Assembly: GCA_003864495.1 (NCBI GenBank)
Contig: ML133394.1
Location: 124,001 to 188,000, forward strand
DNA: 64,000 nucleotides
Direction: 5' to 3'
Source of the DNA: Nemopilema nomurai
Taxonomy: Eukaryota > Cnidaria > Scyphozoa > Rhizostomeae > Rhizostomatidae
In this document: positions 25,301 through 36,097 of the stretch, one piece after another
Layout of the letters: every line of letters begins with the position of its first letter
Numbering within the stretch: position 1 is the first letter of the stretch
The notes under the pieces: generated by a model
What the model was told of the DNA's origin: nothing
Database searches by the model: none
What the model saw: the letters and a program-made list of their open reading frames with translations, nothing else
Position numbers and translations under genes: made by a program

Positions 25301-28300
25301 CAAGTCAGCGAAAGACAGCTTGGCAAATGCTAGGCATATTGGTTATGCTGCTTTGGGAAGAAACTTACGGTAGAAACTCTTTTAAACCCCCCTCTCTTTT
25401 AAGCCTCCCTCTCTTTTAAGCCCCCCTTATCAAGCAAGAATTGGGTAAACCCCACTCTCTATCGAGTCCTCTCCTTAGTCAAATATGTCAAAAAGCACTA
25501 AATGGGAGAATTTAATGATAGCTTAAAGTAATTTTACTTTTAGTATTTTCAATTTCTAATTTCAAATGGCTAAAAGTCGTGGCGTTCTTCCCCAGTTATG
25601 CCTCTAATTTCTTATACAGTCTTCGCAATGTTAGTACCGCTTTTTAGAAATATCGGTATGGTATTTCTTTAGAAAAACTGCCTAAAAACACGTTTGTAGT
25701 ATTTTTACTTTGATTTTTTAAGAAGTCCCTATCCCTAATAAGCCCTTCTCTTAAAAGCGCCCACTTTAAAGGCAGAAAGAATAGATAAGCCCCTCGCGGG
25801 GCTTAATAGAGCTTTTAAAAGCAAGTGCATGCTTTAATTTCCGCATATGCATGTGACATTTTGAATGGAAATGCTCACGGTTTAATGGCAATGTAATAAT
25901 TTGGAGTGTGTGGAAACGAACGGGGAACATTGAGCGAATACATGGGTAATTGAGTGACCGAACGACAGATGTAATGTGCGAAGCTAAAGAGAAAACTACA
26001 GGAGAAGAGGAATCAGTAATTTAGCAAACTTGCATTTTTATATATTAATTTTACGTGAAAAAGTGCTGAAGAGGTCAATTTTGATATATGTAAATAAAAT
26101 TTATGAAAGCAAGGAAGCTAACAATAACACATTCTGCACAGAACAAGAGATTGAATTATTCATGAAAGCAGCAGCTTTATTTCAGGTCAGCAAGTGATTT
26201 AACGAACACTGTCATGGAACCATCGCTGCGGGCGCCGCATGGCCCACCATACCATGCTTTCGAACAAACCATGTTTGCGATTCCACAAAGACCACAGAGA
26301 GTGGACGGGAGTTCAGTGGAACACGAGGACGATCGTGAGTTTATTTCTACTCAGACCTTCTGGTACATATTCACCCTGCTGGTATATGTTGGCAATGTTT
26401 GCGAAATCAACCGACATTCTCAGTGGTCAGATTCGCCTACTTTAATCTAGAAATGTGTTATGTAGCCCACATCTTTCGGTTTCGCCAAGCAATTTTCATA
26501 GAGAAAATTATTTCCTCCGCTATTCTAACTCCTAACACTTAAAAATGGCTTTTTTTGCCACACTTTGGTTTAAAAGTCTTGCGTTTCAATGTATTGCCCT
26601 GGTGTAAGGGATTACGATCGAAGTTGCACCAAGTGTTGATCTGAATAGCATCGAATGGATGCAAAAGCTGTAGGCGCAAGACGATGCTCGGGTTAGAGTG
26701 AATTCCAAGGTTTTCCTGCCTCTCACCTGTCTCCTTTCCAGTATTTGCTGTTATCACGCTGTCTTTTAGTCTTTTCTTTACCATCTACGTTGTCGCTCAA
26801 CCATACTATCAGCTGCATCGGAATTTGACCGTCATTACGCCGATTTTCGCCCGTAAGAGTCCATGCAGGCTTCGACTCTACCAATGCCTAGGTCGCCCGT
26901 CAACAGTGACATGTTTTGTCAAGTAAGAGAATCGGGTTGCTAGAGCTGTTCTAGTTCGAGAGTGGCTGGTTACCTCACCTGCCTTGACCGAGCGCCAAAG
27001 AAGAGTGGAATTCTAAGACAGCGAAGTCAACCGTATGCGACGCGCTTGTATATTGTGATGTCACTGGATGCAGCCATGTCAGTAGTAATATAGGAGTTGG
27101 GGGATGGGAGGGGGGAGGGGGCTGGATATCGAGATCGTTTTTCATCTCATACACAACCAACTCCAAATTTGACCAAATTTTGGTTACCATATAATGGAAA
27201 TCTTTATGGTTTTCAGAATGGAAGTCTATATGGTTTTCAAAATGGAAATCTATATGGTTTTCAGAATTTGAAAATTTATATCGCTTTCAAAATGGTAAAA
27301 ATTATATGTCTAATATATAGTTTACCAGTTTAGTGTCGATATCTTACCTCTTAGCTATCCTTTTCATATGGAGGAGAGGAGGTCATTTTTTTCCTTTAAG
27401 GATCCTTTACAGTGATAGTCATTATAAAACATCTGATGACGTTACGCTATAGATGTGACCATGCTTTAATTCCCCGCATCTGAACCCATGCCAAAATTCC
27501 ACATGCAAACCTACCCTCTTATTAAGTAGATACTACAATATAGATTTCCATTACAGATTAAAATGCACTCATACTCTCTTAGTGAACGCACCTTAAGGAT
27601 TATAATTTTAAGTAAAACATCGACTATTTCTGACTATTTTAAATCGAATATAATTTGATCTCGAGCCCCCAACTCCTATATTTCTCATGTCAAGAAAACA
27701 TGCAGTTCTACAGTTGTTTTGTACTGACCGCCTTTTATCATGGATTTTTAAATTTGCACTTGAATTTCGTCATTATGCAAATTAGCACCTGTTGTCCTTC
27801 AGAAATCTTTTTAGCAGACTATTTGCTCAGGAAAATTCTCACTACATTTGTCTCGTCAGTTTTTCGAAAGTTTGAGTTTCGTCTACCTTCTTGGGGCATA
27901 GTCAACGGTATCTGAATTTAGTCTATCATGCTTCGATACCAGTATCGAAACGAAGGTAGCTATTGATGAAATTTATTGTCTTTATCGCTATTGAAAGTCA
28001 ATTTGTTTTCTATGTGGCTGTGGTAATATAACTACCTTATTATTTTTCACTTTGATTCCAACTAAAACGTGCTTTTTTGAAAAAATACTTCTATTTTTTG
28101 AAATCTGAAGACTTTTAAATTGCCTTTATAGGCGATCAGGAATATTTGTAATTCAGAGTAGCGCATTGAGGATTTAAGTTTCAAATTGTTGGTGTTTGCT
28201 CTGTCGTCTCGTATCACACTCGCCTGCTAGCTAATTATATGTTGTAGCTGTTGTGATTGCGAAGGACAAAAATCTTAAGTTCGTTTTGGCTAAGACGCAA

Positions 28301-31300
28301 AACTTGAAAGCTGTTTACCTATATTGGAAAGCAGGATTCGTGCGGAAGAACCTTCATCTGGAAATCTAGATTGGCACAGAAGAAACTTCATTGAAAATCT
28401 GGATTCGCACAAGAAAGTCTAGATTGGCATAGAAGAAGCTGCGTTGAAAATCTGGATTGTCATAGAAGAACGTTCACTGAAAATCTAGATTGGCATAGAA
28501 GAAACTTCATTGAAAATACAGATTGGAACAGAAGAAATTCCAATCAAAAATAAGATTCGCTTTGAATATGGACCTTGATGACTACAATAGACCAGTTTTG
28601 TCTTTTTCTTCTCTTGTTGTCTCCACCTGCCTGTTTGAGGCCTGTATACTCTTGACGCTTTTGGGCGTGGGCTACTCTTCCGGTGATAATCTCAAAGAGC
28701 TTTCATGCACCCTCCCCTCTTTGATCAGGAAAAACTGGAAAAATTTCTCAAATGGTCGCGGTGTAACCTGGAGATTGAAGTTTTTTCGAGCAACATAGAA
28801 TCTCCTTTTGACATTTTGTTTGTATTTTTATTTCCTCGGTATTGTCATTTTCTTGTCATATAAACATATCATAGCCAGCCTAAACTGCTTCATTCCTCTT
28901 TTGCTTGCTTCGTAGCATCTAATTGCTTATCCTTCTTCATATCTTTCTTGTAGATGTTATGCATTGCATTCAATTGCAACAAGAGTCACTCGCCAGAATG
29001 GAAACAGTGAGCATTCTAGAATTTATCATGTCTGGAGCAGAGCAAGAGCTAGTTCTTTTTTTAACGAAACTATCCGTTTTTAATCTGTGCGCAGTCTGAA
29101 TTGTTGTTGGTCTACTCTTAAAAGTTTTTGATGGAACTCAGAATTAACAGTTGTCGATTCTTGAAGTTCTTAACAATGATACTGATTCGGGTGAATGGTA
29201 AAGACATGCCTGCAGCGATGGGACTTTGCCACTGGTTTGTAGGAAGATAGGTACAAAGTGGCTGGGAAATATAGTCAGTATCTTTGCCACTGCATTATCT
29301 GTCTTGTCGAAACTCCCCGTTTCCTTGCCTAAGTTATTTCACAAAGGTTGCGGAAATCATGAATAAGCTAGGCTAGGTGAAATACGCTAACTCCCAGATT
29401 GACTGCGAGACGTACAATGCTAGAGCGGTGTTCGATAGAACGATAAACTGGCCTTCGAAATGCTAGAAAGTTGCTGGTCTGTTTTCAGTTTTGGTAATAA
29501 TTTTACTCTCAGAGTTTCCACGCAGTTTCATATTTTCCCAAATGTGACATATGCTCGGCAAAGCTTGTCTTGCCTTCATAACAAGCTTGTGTTTTTATTC
29601 ATATGTTGTTTTTTTATTTTTAATAGAAATTTAAAGCCTTGCAAAATGATGTCGCTCGGATCCGACTCCAAATATCTCAAGAAGAGCAAGATTTAAATAC
29701 GACGCTGAAAGTGCAAAGAAATCCAACTGTAAGCAGTGAAACAAATATTCTTTTATTGTGTGTCATTACATGAATACTTCTAATTGCCTTTTTGAATAAT
29801 CCTCGAATTGTTGATACCTTAGATATTGGTGTAAATTGAGCGTTTGATGCAAGTTGTTGTACGTTGATGCACGGAAAGTCATAAAGGTTAAGTGTATAAA
29901 GTTCGAAATAACTTGCAAATTGCGGACCGCAATTTTGATAGCGAGTAAGAGAAAAAAAAGGTTTCTGTGGTATTCTCACACTTTCTTTCATTGTTCCATC
30001 GGTCTACTTGTTGTTGTCAGAAAGGCCGCTTCGTGTCAGCCATTATGCGGTCATCGAAACCTTTTTCAAATTAAGCGGGTACGAGACACGCAGCAGCTGA
30101 CTCACGATTCCAGTGTGATTTCACAAGCGCTTGGATTTAAAGCTGTTTATAATCCGCTCGACTTTCAATTTTGCAAGAAAAGGTAGAGAAACACCTGCCG
30201 GTCTTTGCCAATTTGCGAAAAATCATTGTACTTTTGCTGTTCACCAAATTGTATGCTGGTTTTCTGACATGCCGCTTAGGCTTGAGCTTGCCAGTTGCTT
30301 TTGGGCAGACCTGCTACCGATCAAAGGAAACCTAGATCAAAGCCTGATTAGGAACTCCGGGACACCCTATCATTGTAGCTGTTTGGTGCATCTTACGAAC
30401 AAACCCTACGAACAAGGCCAATTGGCAATATTTTATACGGGCTAGAGGAGAAGTATTTCTGAATAATAGGATAACTACACACTACCTTGTCTTATTGTAT
30501 TGTAAAAAGTACAGCAGGTCATCTAATGAGGAAAGGCGCAGCGAATATCTTGCGAACAAACCTTGCTGAACACGTGTATCATCCTTGGACGAAACGAGGC
30601 CAATTGACAATATTTTATACGAGCTAGAGGAGAAGTATTTCTGAATAATAGGATAACTACATACTACCTTGTCTTATTAATTGTATTGTGAAAAGTACAG
30701 TAGGTCATCTAATGAGGAAAGGCGCAGCGAATATCTTGCGAACAAACCTTGCTGAACACGTGTATCATCCTTGGACGAAACAAGGCCAATTGGCAATATT
30801 TTATACGAGCTAGAGGAGAAGTATTTCTGAATAATAGGATAACTACATACTACCTTGTCTTATTAATTGTATTGTGAAAGGTACAGTAGGTCATCTAATG
30901 AGGAAAGGCGCAGCCCGTTCGTTGTTGACAGTTGTTGGCCGTCTTTCTTGCTTACAGGAGAAGGATGTCGAAAAGCTGAAGCAGGAGATCAAAGTATTGA
31001 AGAATGAAGTCTTAAAGGCTGACAATAAAATAGGAAGTGCGAGAGGTAAACAAATTCATACCAAAATTGTTTTAATACTGAGTATATTTTTCAAAGTTTT
31101 ATTACATTTCTTAGCGACTCTTAAGCTCCAATAGGCTATGGAATGATTATGTGAAATACCCAATTTTTGGGATTTGCGAAACCACGTTAGAATAACGTAA
31201 GTGTTTCCTCCCGTATGTGGCATTCTCAAAAATAATATCGTTCATATCGTTCTTTAGGACTCGCTTGAGAACTTGCACCTGGCATTAAAAGCTTCTTTAC

Positions 31301-32747
31301 TGGTGTTATGTCGTGAGACAAAATTTCTGAAATTGCTGGCATTTAATTGATATTCCAGCAAATGTATGTAACCAAACATTAAAACGCTCCATCGTTTGAG
31401 AACACTCCAACTAAAGTCCCTCTACTATCCATGTGTATGTTATTTTTACCATGCCTTCCTGTACGATTAATTGCAGCTCTAAGAAACTTACGCAATCAAA
31501 ACACAGATAGCTGAAATTATTTGGAGTATATGGAAGGCCAACTTGCTTGTAACTATTAGTATAATCAATGTGACATCATCGCTTGTTTCCATAAATCAAT
31601 TCTAGATCCAATGATTATGGTCCCTGAAGAACGTCAGCCGGATACATTTTGTAAGTGGAATTTTCAAATGTAGAGCTAAGATTTTCAAGCTTTCGTTAAA
31701 TTCAACTTTGTTCGTTAGATCGTTTAATAATTCATGCATATCTGAGTCCCTCTCAAAGTGAGCGCAAGAACTGTTCTTTTCCTTCATGATTTTCTTTCAG
31801 TTTTTCACAATGGTCTTGCTACTAGCAAAATGAAGGGGCCAACCTTTTTGCACCGCATTTCCGTACATGGCCGCTTGCATTTCAACCTACATTTTTGCTG
31901 GATTCGACAACTCTTCAACGCACCGTTTGACTATAAGCTCCCATCAAAGCTTGGAATTAATTGTCTAGTCCCCATCTGATTTTCCAGTCCCCATCTGATT
32001 TTCCAGTCTCCATCTGATATTCCAGTCTCCATCTGATTTTCTTTTCTCTACTTCTTCAAGCTGCTCAACCAAGGACAAACGAATTCACACCAGCCTCGTT
32101 CTCAACAATGTCCAGACCGAGGTTTCCTATTCCATTTGCTGGTGCACACCTTTCTGAAAACATACACACGCACCATTCAGAACAACAAGCAACTCCAAGT
32201 GTAACCCAGTCAGGCCTACTACAAAGCTCTCCACAGAATCAAATTGGAAACATAACTGATAGTCAAGAGAATGGTATGTCTTTATATGCACAAACTGTAT
32301 GCCAATGTAAGTTTATGAAGCAAATTTCGTCAATGGACGAAGCCATCAAACACCATAAGTATGGTTACCCTCGACGCGATTAATTCATATCGTCCTTTTT
32401 ATTGATACAACTATCATGGTTTTCTTGCAAAGTGTCTCCTATGCTTATAGTTTGAGGGTTGTATTTTGAATTTTTTATTATATCAAATTAGAAATAGAGC
32501 TAGCTGTGTTCTTAGGTCATTCGCTGCCAAGGATGAAATATACTGGTATAGTCCTTCACTCTATTAATCCCCCATTCCTTACACATTCATGCTTCAATCG
32601 AACTCTTGAACTTGAAGTGACCTACGGGATCTGTTTGTTTTAGACATGTGGAGCTGTTCTGTGTGTACATTGAACAACCACCCCTTTCTGCAAGAATGCG
32701 AAGCCTGTGGACACAGAAGAATAGGCCTGTCGTCTAGCACGTTGTAA
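22394..32747 (+). CDS. TAB2/TAB3-like TAK1-binding adaptor (CUE, coiled coil, NZF)
   Basis: In TAB2/TAB3, the CUE domain and C-terminal NZF zinc finger flank a coiled coil, and the NZF binds Lys63-linked ubiquitin to bring TAK1 kinase to TNF/IL-1/Toll signalling complexes. Ten exons give exactly this order: 22394-22513, 22658-22687, 23249-23583, 26186-26334, 28954-29006, 29627-29728, 30958-31045, 31606-31650, 32061-32273 and 32644-32747; 1239 nt, 412 residues. The CUE is at about 18-65 (KLKLRFPDCSEELILEL, then FFRSILDHKQ from the 30-nt exon). A Ser/Pro/Tyr-rich linker follows. A coiled coil starts at QLQQESLARMETKFKALQ and runs through EKDVEKLKQEIKVLKNEV. The C-terminus is an NZF, WSCSVCTLNNHPFLQECEAC, closely resembling the end of vertebrate TAB2. 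The protein is shorter than the roughly 700-residue vertebrate proteins, mainly in the linker. All phases join. Which of TAB2 or TAB3 it matches is not decidable. Confidence 0.86.
25370..25830. mobile_element. Possible non-autonomous DNA transposon (MITE-like) in intron 3 of the TAB-like gene
   Basis: The left edge has CTCTTTTAAACCCCCC followed by two degenerate copies of CTCTTTTAAGCC; the right edge has GGGGCTTAATAGAGCTTTTAAAAG-like sequence, so the ends are imperfect inverted repeats of one another (about 14 of 18 positions). There is no ORF inside. Boundaries and any target-site duplication are uncertain. Confidence 0.35.
27097..27124 (+). other. G-quadruplex-capable tract in intron 4 of the TAB-like gene
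   Basis: Four G-runs of at least three (GGGGG, GGG, GGGGGG, GGGGG) are separated by one or two bases, on the transcribed-RNA sense strand. This matches the standard intramolecular G-quadruplex pattern; folding is inference. Confidence 0.5.
27190..27300. repeat. About 24-bp tandem repeat, 4-5 copies
   Basis: The unit resembles AATGGAAATCTATATGGTTT plus TCAG. Copies degenerate towards the right. It lies in intron 4 of the TAB-like gene. Confidence 0.75.
28333..28560. repeat. 33-bp tandem repeat, about 7 copies
   Basis: Units begin GATTGGCATAGAAGAA and continue with CTTCATTGAAAATCT-like sequence. One unit near 28409 is shortened to about 20 bp. It lies in intron 4 of the TAB-like gene, about 400 bp before the first coiled-coil exon. 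A reading frame through its right end has no recognisable product. Confidence 0.8.
30416..30913. repeat. 182-186 bp tandem repeat, about 2.7 copies, in intron 6 of the TAB-like gene
   Basis: Units start at GGCCAATTGGCAATATTTTA near 30416, 30598 and 30784. The second and third copies are nearly identical, while the first lacks a TTAA insertion. The array ends about 45 bases before the 30958-31045 coiled-coil exon, so it forms almost the whole distal intron upstream of that acceptor. Confidence 0.9.
31964..32045 (+). repeat. 20-bp tandem repeat carrying decoy 3' splice sites before TAB-like exon 9
   Basis: About four units of CCCATCTGATTTTCCAGT type end just before the acceptor at 32059-32060. 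Three contain TTTCCAG or ATTCCAG, a good match to a 3' splice site. The exon start I use (32061) is the one that keeps the downstream phase and gives a Ser/Pro/Gln-rich linker joining to the NZF exon. Confidence 0.8.
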
Positions 32748-32841
32748 TTACCTTGACTACTGTATATTGTAGAATTTTGTAATGCTCCAATCCGGAATGC
32801 CTTCTAAAAGCAAGAAAACTTTGCAGCTATGCCCCTCATTT

Positions 32842-32897
32842 GATTCCATAAAGAAGATTCCATAAAGAAGATTCCATAAAGAAGATTCCATAAAGGT
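32842..32897. repeat. 14-bp tandem repeat, 4 copies, in the 3' UTR of the TAB-like gene
   Basis: The unit is GATTCCATAAAGAA. It lies between the TAA stop (32747) and the polyadenylation signal, so it should be transcribed. Confidence 0.8.
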
Positions 32898-32928
32898 TGT
32901 CCACGGTTGGACCTGTGATTAGCGGTGA

Positions 32929-32934
32929 AATAAA
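32929..32934 (+). terminator. Polyadenylation signal of the TAB-like gene
   Basis: AATAAA lies about 180 bases after the stop codon, directly downstream of the 14-bp repeat. Confidence 0.6.
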
Positions 32935-34920
32935 TGTTTAGCTTTTTGTTGGCAATTGTAAGTTTTTTCCTAGATAGCATTCTGGTTTTAAGTTATCGCG
33001 TTCTAAGACCTTCTAGAATTGAGAGATATTGAGCAAAAATGCTGGACCTATTTATAAGAAAAATGGCATCAAGTTTTTTTTGCAGACAATGTTTCCTTCA
33101 AGTGGGTTTTACTCTTAGATAGACATTTAATACTGGTTAATTTTTTGTCAATTTTGTGTCGCAGAATTTGCATGATTAGACAATACTCAAGTTGCGTGAG
33201 TTTTCTATGTTATTTCTCCGTTTTGCAAACTGAAAATCGTCTCAGTGCAGAATGATGCTTCGGTCCAGCATGACGTCATGGCTTCTGGGTATCTAGGCTG
33301 TTTTGTGACAGCTCGTGCTCAAGCCTCGTATTTGGTAACTTGTTTTGCTCGCCACTGAGGAGGCTGTCTTTGAACCTATCCTGTGGTGCTCGTATGAGTC
33401 ACAGACTTCCGATTTCATGTTGAGACATGTAAGGTTTGTTTATTGACAGTCAAGTTGAAACGTCTGGAGGTGGAAGTTTCTCAAGGGTTGAAGGTAAATT
33501 TTTGTAAATAGCTGAAGGATTTTTTAGATTTTTAGCCCAAATTATAGACGATTCATATTGTCAGAAAGGTCATATGCGAATGCATAGCAAAATGGAACAG
33601 CTGGTCGACTCCGATGTGGAACGCTGGTCACCATTTCCTCTTAAGCACCTGAGGCCATTAAACCAAAACATCGAAAGCATAAAGCGACTAGCATTGGTTT
33701 CAATATATATTGCATGACACTTGAAGAAAGTCAAATTATATTATATTCTTCAGGCCATGGGGCTATTGGTGAATGTCTACTTGGGTCTGTGCGATGGAGC
33801 CGATTGAGAACCTATAATGAACAGCTGATATGTTTATTTGCATCGCACAAAACTTTTGATCATACAGATTCATCACAAACTTAATGCAGAAATTTTGCGA
33901 AAAGAGAGAGTTTTATAATATTCTCCTGAAAATGAAAAATAGAAAATGATATGTTTGCATCTAATTTTTTGCAAAATTTTATGACAGAGTTATGTTTAAT
34001 TCCATGAAGCGTAGAATTCAACATTAAGGTGAATATTAATTTCATCAGGAATGCAGGAAAGACACTAGAAATCTTTAGGAAACTAAAGGAAGTTTGACTA
34101 TTTTACACAGAACAACCATTCATGGTGTTGTGTACATAGGTGCTGTAAACTTTAGGGGCCTTCTTAAGCCTCCAAAAGTTAAGCACATTGTATATATTTT
34201 GGTAGTTGCAAGATTTGATTTGGATTACAAAATGTTGGTCATGCATCGGGGAACTTAACGTTAATTGGCAACTTTGACCAAATATGAAGCTGTTGAACAA
34301 ATTTTCTGTTGAGAAAAGTTAGTCAAAGAAGTATAGTTGGTCACATTTTTTCTGAATGGCCTAAGAAAGCTTCTCGGCGGCTCTGCCTCTTGTGCCGCAG
34401 TGACTCTTTAGTGGCCATCCCAACACTTCTGCGCATAAGTAGGTCACCTTTCTCTTTGATATTCTTTCTGCTGACTCTAAATGACAGAATGCACAGTTCC
34501 AAACAAGCGCTTGACGTAAACGTATCACACTAAAGACAGTGAGCATGTTTAGCACTTGTCTCGCACAGACGTCACTAAAGTTCTGAATGCGAGGTAGGCC
34601 GGCTTGATATTGAGATCGTTTTTTTCCCTCTTTTCTTGCAAGTTCCAATTTAGCTTCGCCTTCCTTTTCCAAATCATGCGGAAAAATTGATGGTATTCAG
34701 TCGATGCTACTATCCATTGCTTGTATTCATTATTTCGTTTTAGGCATTGGTTGGCTCAATCTTTTTGAAATGATAAATAATAGCGCTTCCTGCCTCTAAA
34801 AACTTTCCAATGTCTTTAATATTAAAAAAGCAGACCCTTTTACTGACTGTTATTTAACTTTTTACGACCCTTTCTTTCAGAGTTTTTATCTATCTTGAGG
34901 CTGTATCAAAGTCCTGGAAG

Positions 34921-35821
34921 ATGAAGTTTCTTCATTTGAATTCAAAATTGGGAATTTTTTTCCTCATTGTGATGTAAGATGAATTCTACGACGCTTTTAT
35001 CACAAAACTATTCATGCTAATCATAAGTGTTTACAAGTGTGTATTCATACTAAATATCAACTATTCATGTTTTCTTGCTACCTTTAGCTTGCATCATTCT
35101 GAAACAAATTATATTTTTCAAGAAAGAAGCTATATTTTACTGCAGTGGGTAGCACCTCACTCCAGCAGCTGGAGTCCAGCTTCTAGATGGGATTTCTCTA
35201 ATTAAAGATGGGATTTCACCACAAAATTCTTGGCGCGTTTCTTTATTATGATGGCATTCTTGCCGAGTATCGCTTTTCGCAAAGGATTTTTTATACTTTC
35301 AGCACCTCTGCAAATGAAGCAGTTTCGTCACCATCAATAATGCGCAGATCTGCATGCAGGGCTTGCAAACGCTGGTACAATAAGGAGCTTGAAGACACAA
35401 ATTGGCTGACGAAATTGAACCAGGAATTCAAATGTCCTTGCAAAGTGGAAGCAGGAAAATTTTCCCAGAAACCCATCGATAATCCTTCTGACAAAGATTG
35501 GAAGCCGACCCTGCCTGTCGTGGCATGTATTTGCCATTGTGTCTGGTATTTCACAAGGGTGCCTATGGTTGTATTCGGTCTAAGGGTACCACTTCCGACG
35601 GAGCCAGGCAGCAATGTTGCTACAAGAAGTCCGGAAATATCATCAGGCCGGGCTCCAGGGGAGCTGGTACCCCGGATCGATATTCGTCCTTTTTCAAGCA
35701 CCAATCGAAAGACGTGATTCCGTACCAGTGGTGCTGCGTGTGGTGCCCGGCCTCCGAAGGCTACTGTGATTTCTATATCAATGGTGTAAGAAAAGGCGAC
35801 GCATCACATTGTCCGAATTAG
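34921..35821 (+). pseudogene. Secreted AMOP-domain protein, interrupted by a one-base frameshift
   Basis: AMOP is a Cys-rich extracellular domain of MUC4, SUSD2 and isthmin, linked to adhesion and secreted signalling. Exon 1 (34921-34973) encodes a signal peptide, MKFLHLNSKLGIFFLIVM. Exon 2 (35303-35821) joins in phase 2. It opens with SACRACKRWYNKELED and KCPC, typical AMOP features, up to DKDW near 35499. The rest of the domain (DPACRG, FHKGAYGCIRS, QQCCYKKSG, RGAGTP, DVIPYQWCC, final Cys) continues in the next frame to a TAG at 35819-35821. One missing base at about 35500 explains the break. Without it, the frame I join to stops at 35717. Summed exon length is one base short of a multiple of three, as predicted. 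It may be a pseudogene, a polymorphic null or an assembly error; the rest of the domain looks intact and constrained. Confidence 0.75.
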
Positions 35822-36097
35822 GATGACACAAGGCGGGTATCTGTTAAGACCACGCATTGACTTCTTAATTTTGCCAAAAGCTGGACGTTAAGTTATCTTG
35901 TATAGCTTGTGTAACTGGTTTAGGCATCTTTATATCAAATTTACAAGGGGTGTAGCATACAAGCAACTTTCGCATTCATTGAAAATGACTGAGAAAAAGA
36001 GAGAGCTAAAGGAGTCATTTCTGGCAACCACAGGGTAATAGATGGTGACACGAAATTCATTAAACCACAATTAACGATACTTCATTAAGTACTGTAT
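35822..36097. other. Convergent gap between the AMOP gene and the photolyase gene
   Basis: Only 276 bases separate the two stop codons, so both 3' UTRs must end here or overlap. I see no canonical AATAAA on either strand. Confidence 0.5.

Larger units (their letters stand above)
32748..34920. other. Region between the TAB-like and AMOP genes
   Basis: It holds the TAB-like 3' UTR, then mostly AT-rich sequence. One exon-like stretch is seen at about 33451-33494: acceptor TTATTGACAG, an open frame reading KLKRLEVEVSQGLK, then donor GTAAAT. I cannot attach it to either neighbour. A likely 3' splice site (TTTCTTTCAG, ending 34880) precedes the AMOP start, suggesting a 5' UTR intron. Confidence 0.45.

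Noticed and set aside
30131..30445. ORFs of about 100 codons at 29854-30445
   Set aside because: They lie in the intron between two coiled-coil exons of the TAB-like gene, partly in repeat sequence, with no family motif.
35208..35717. AMOP protein starting at the ATG at 35208
   Set aside because: The N-terminus so made is not a signal peptide, and a good acceptor at 35301-35302 joins in phase to a signal-peptide exon at 34921.
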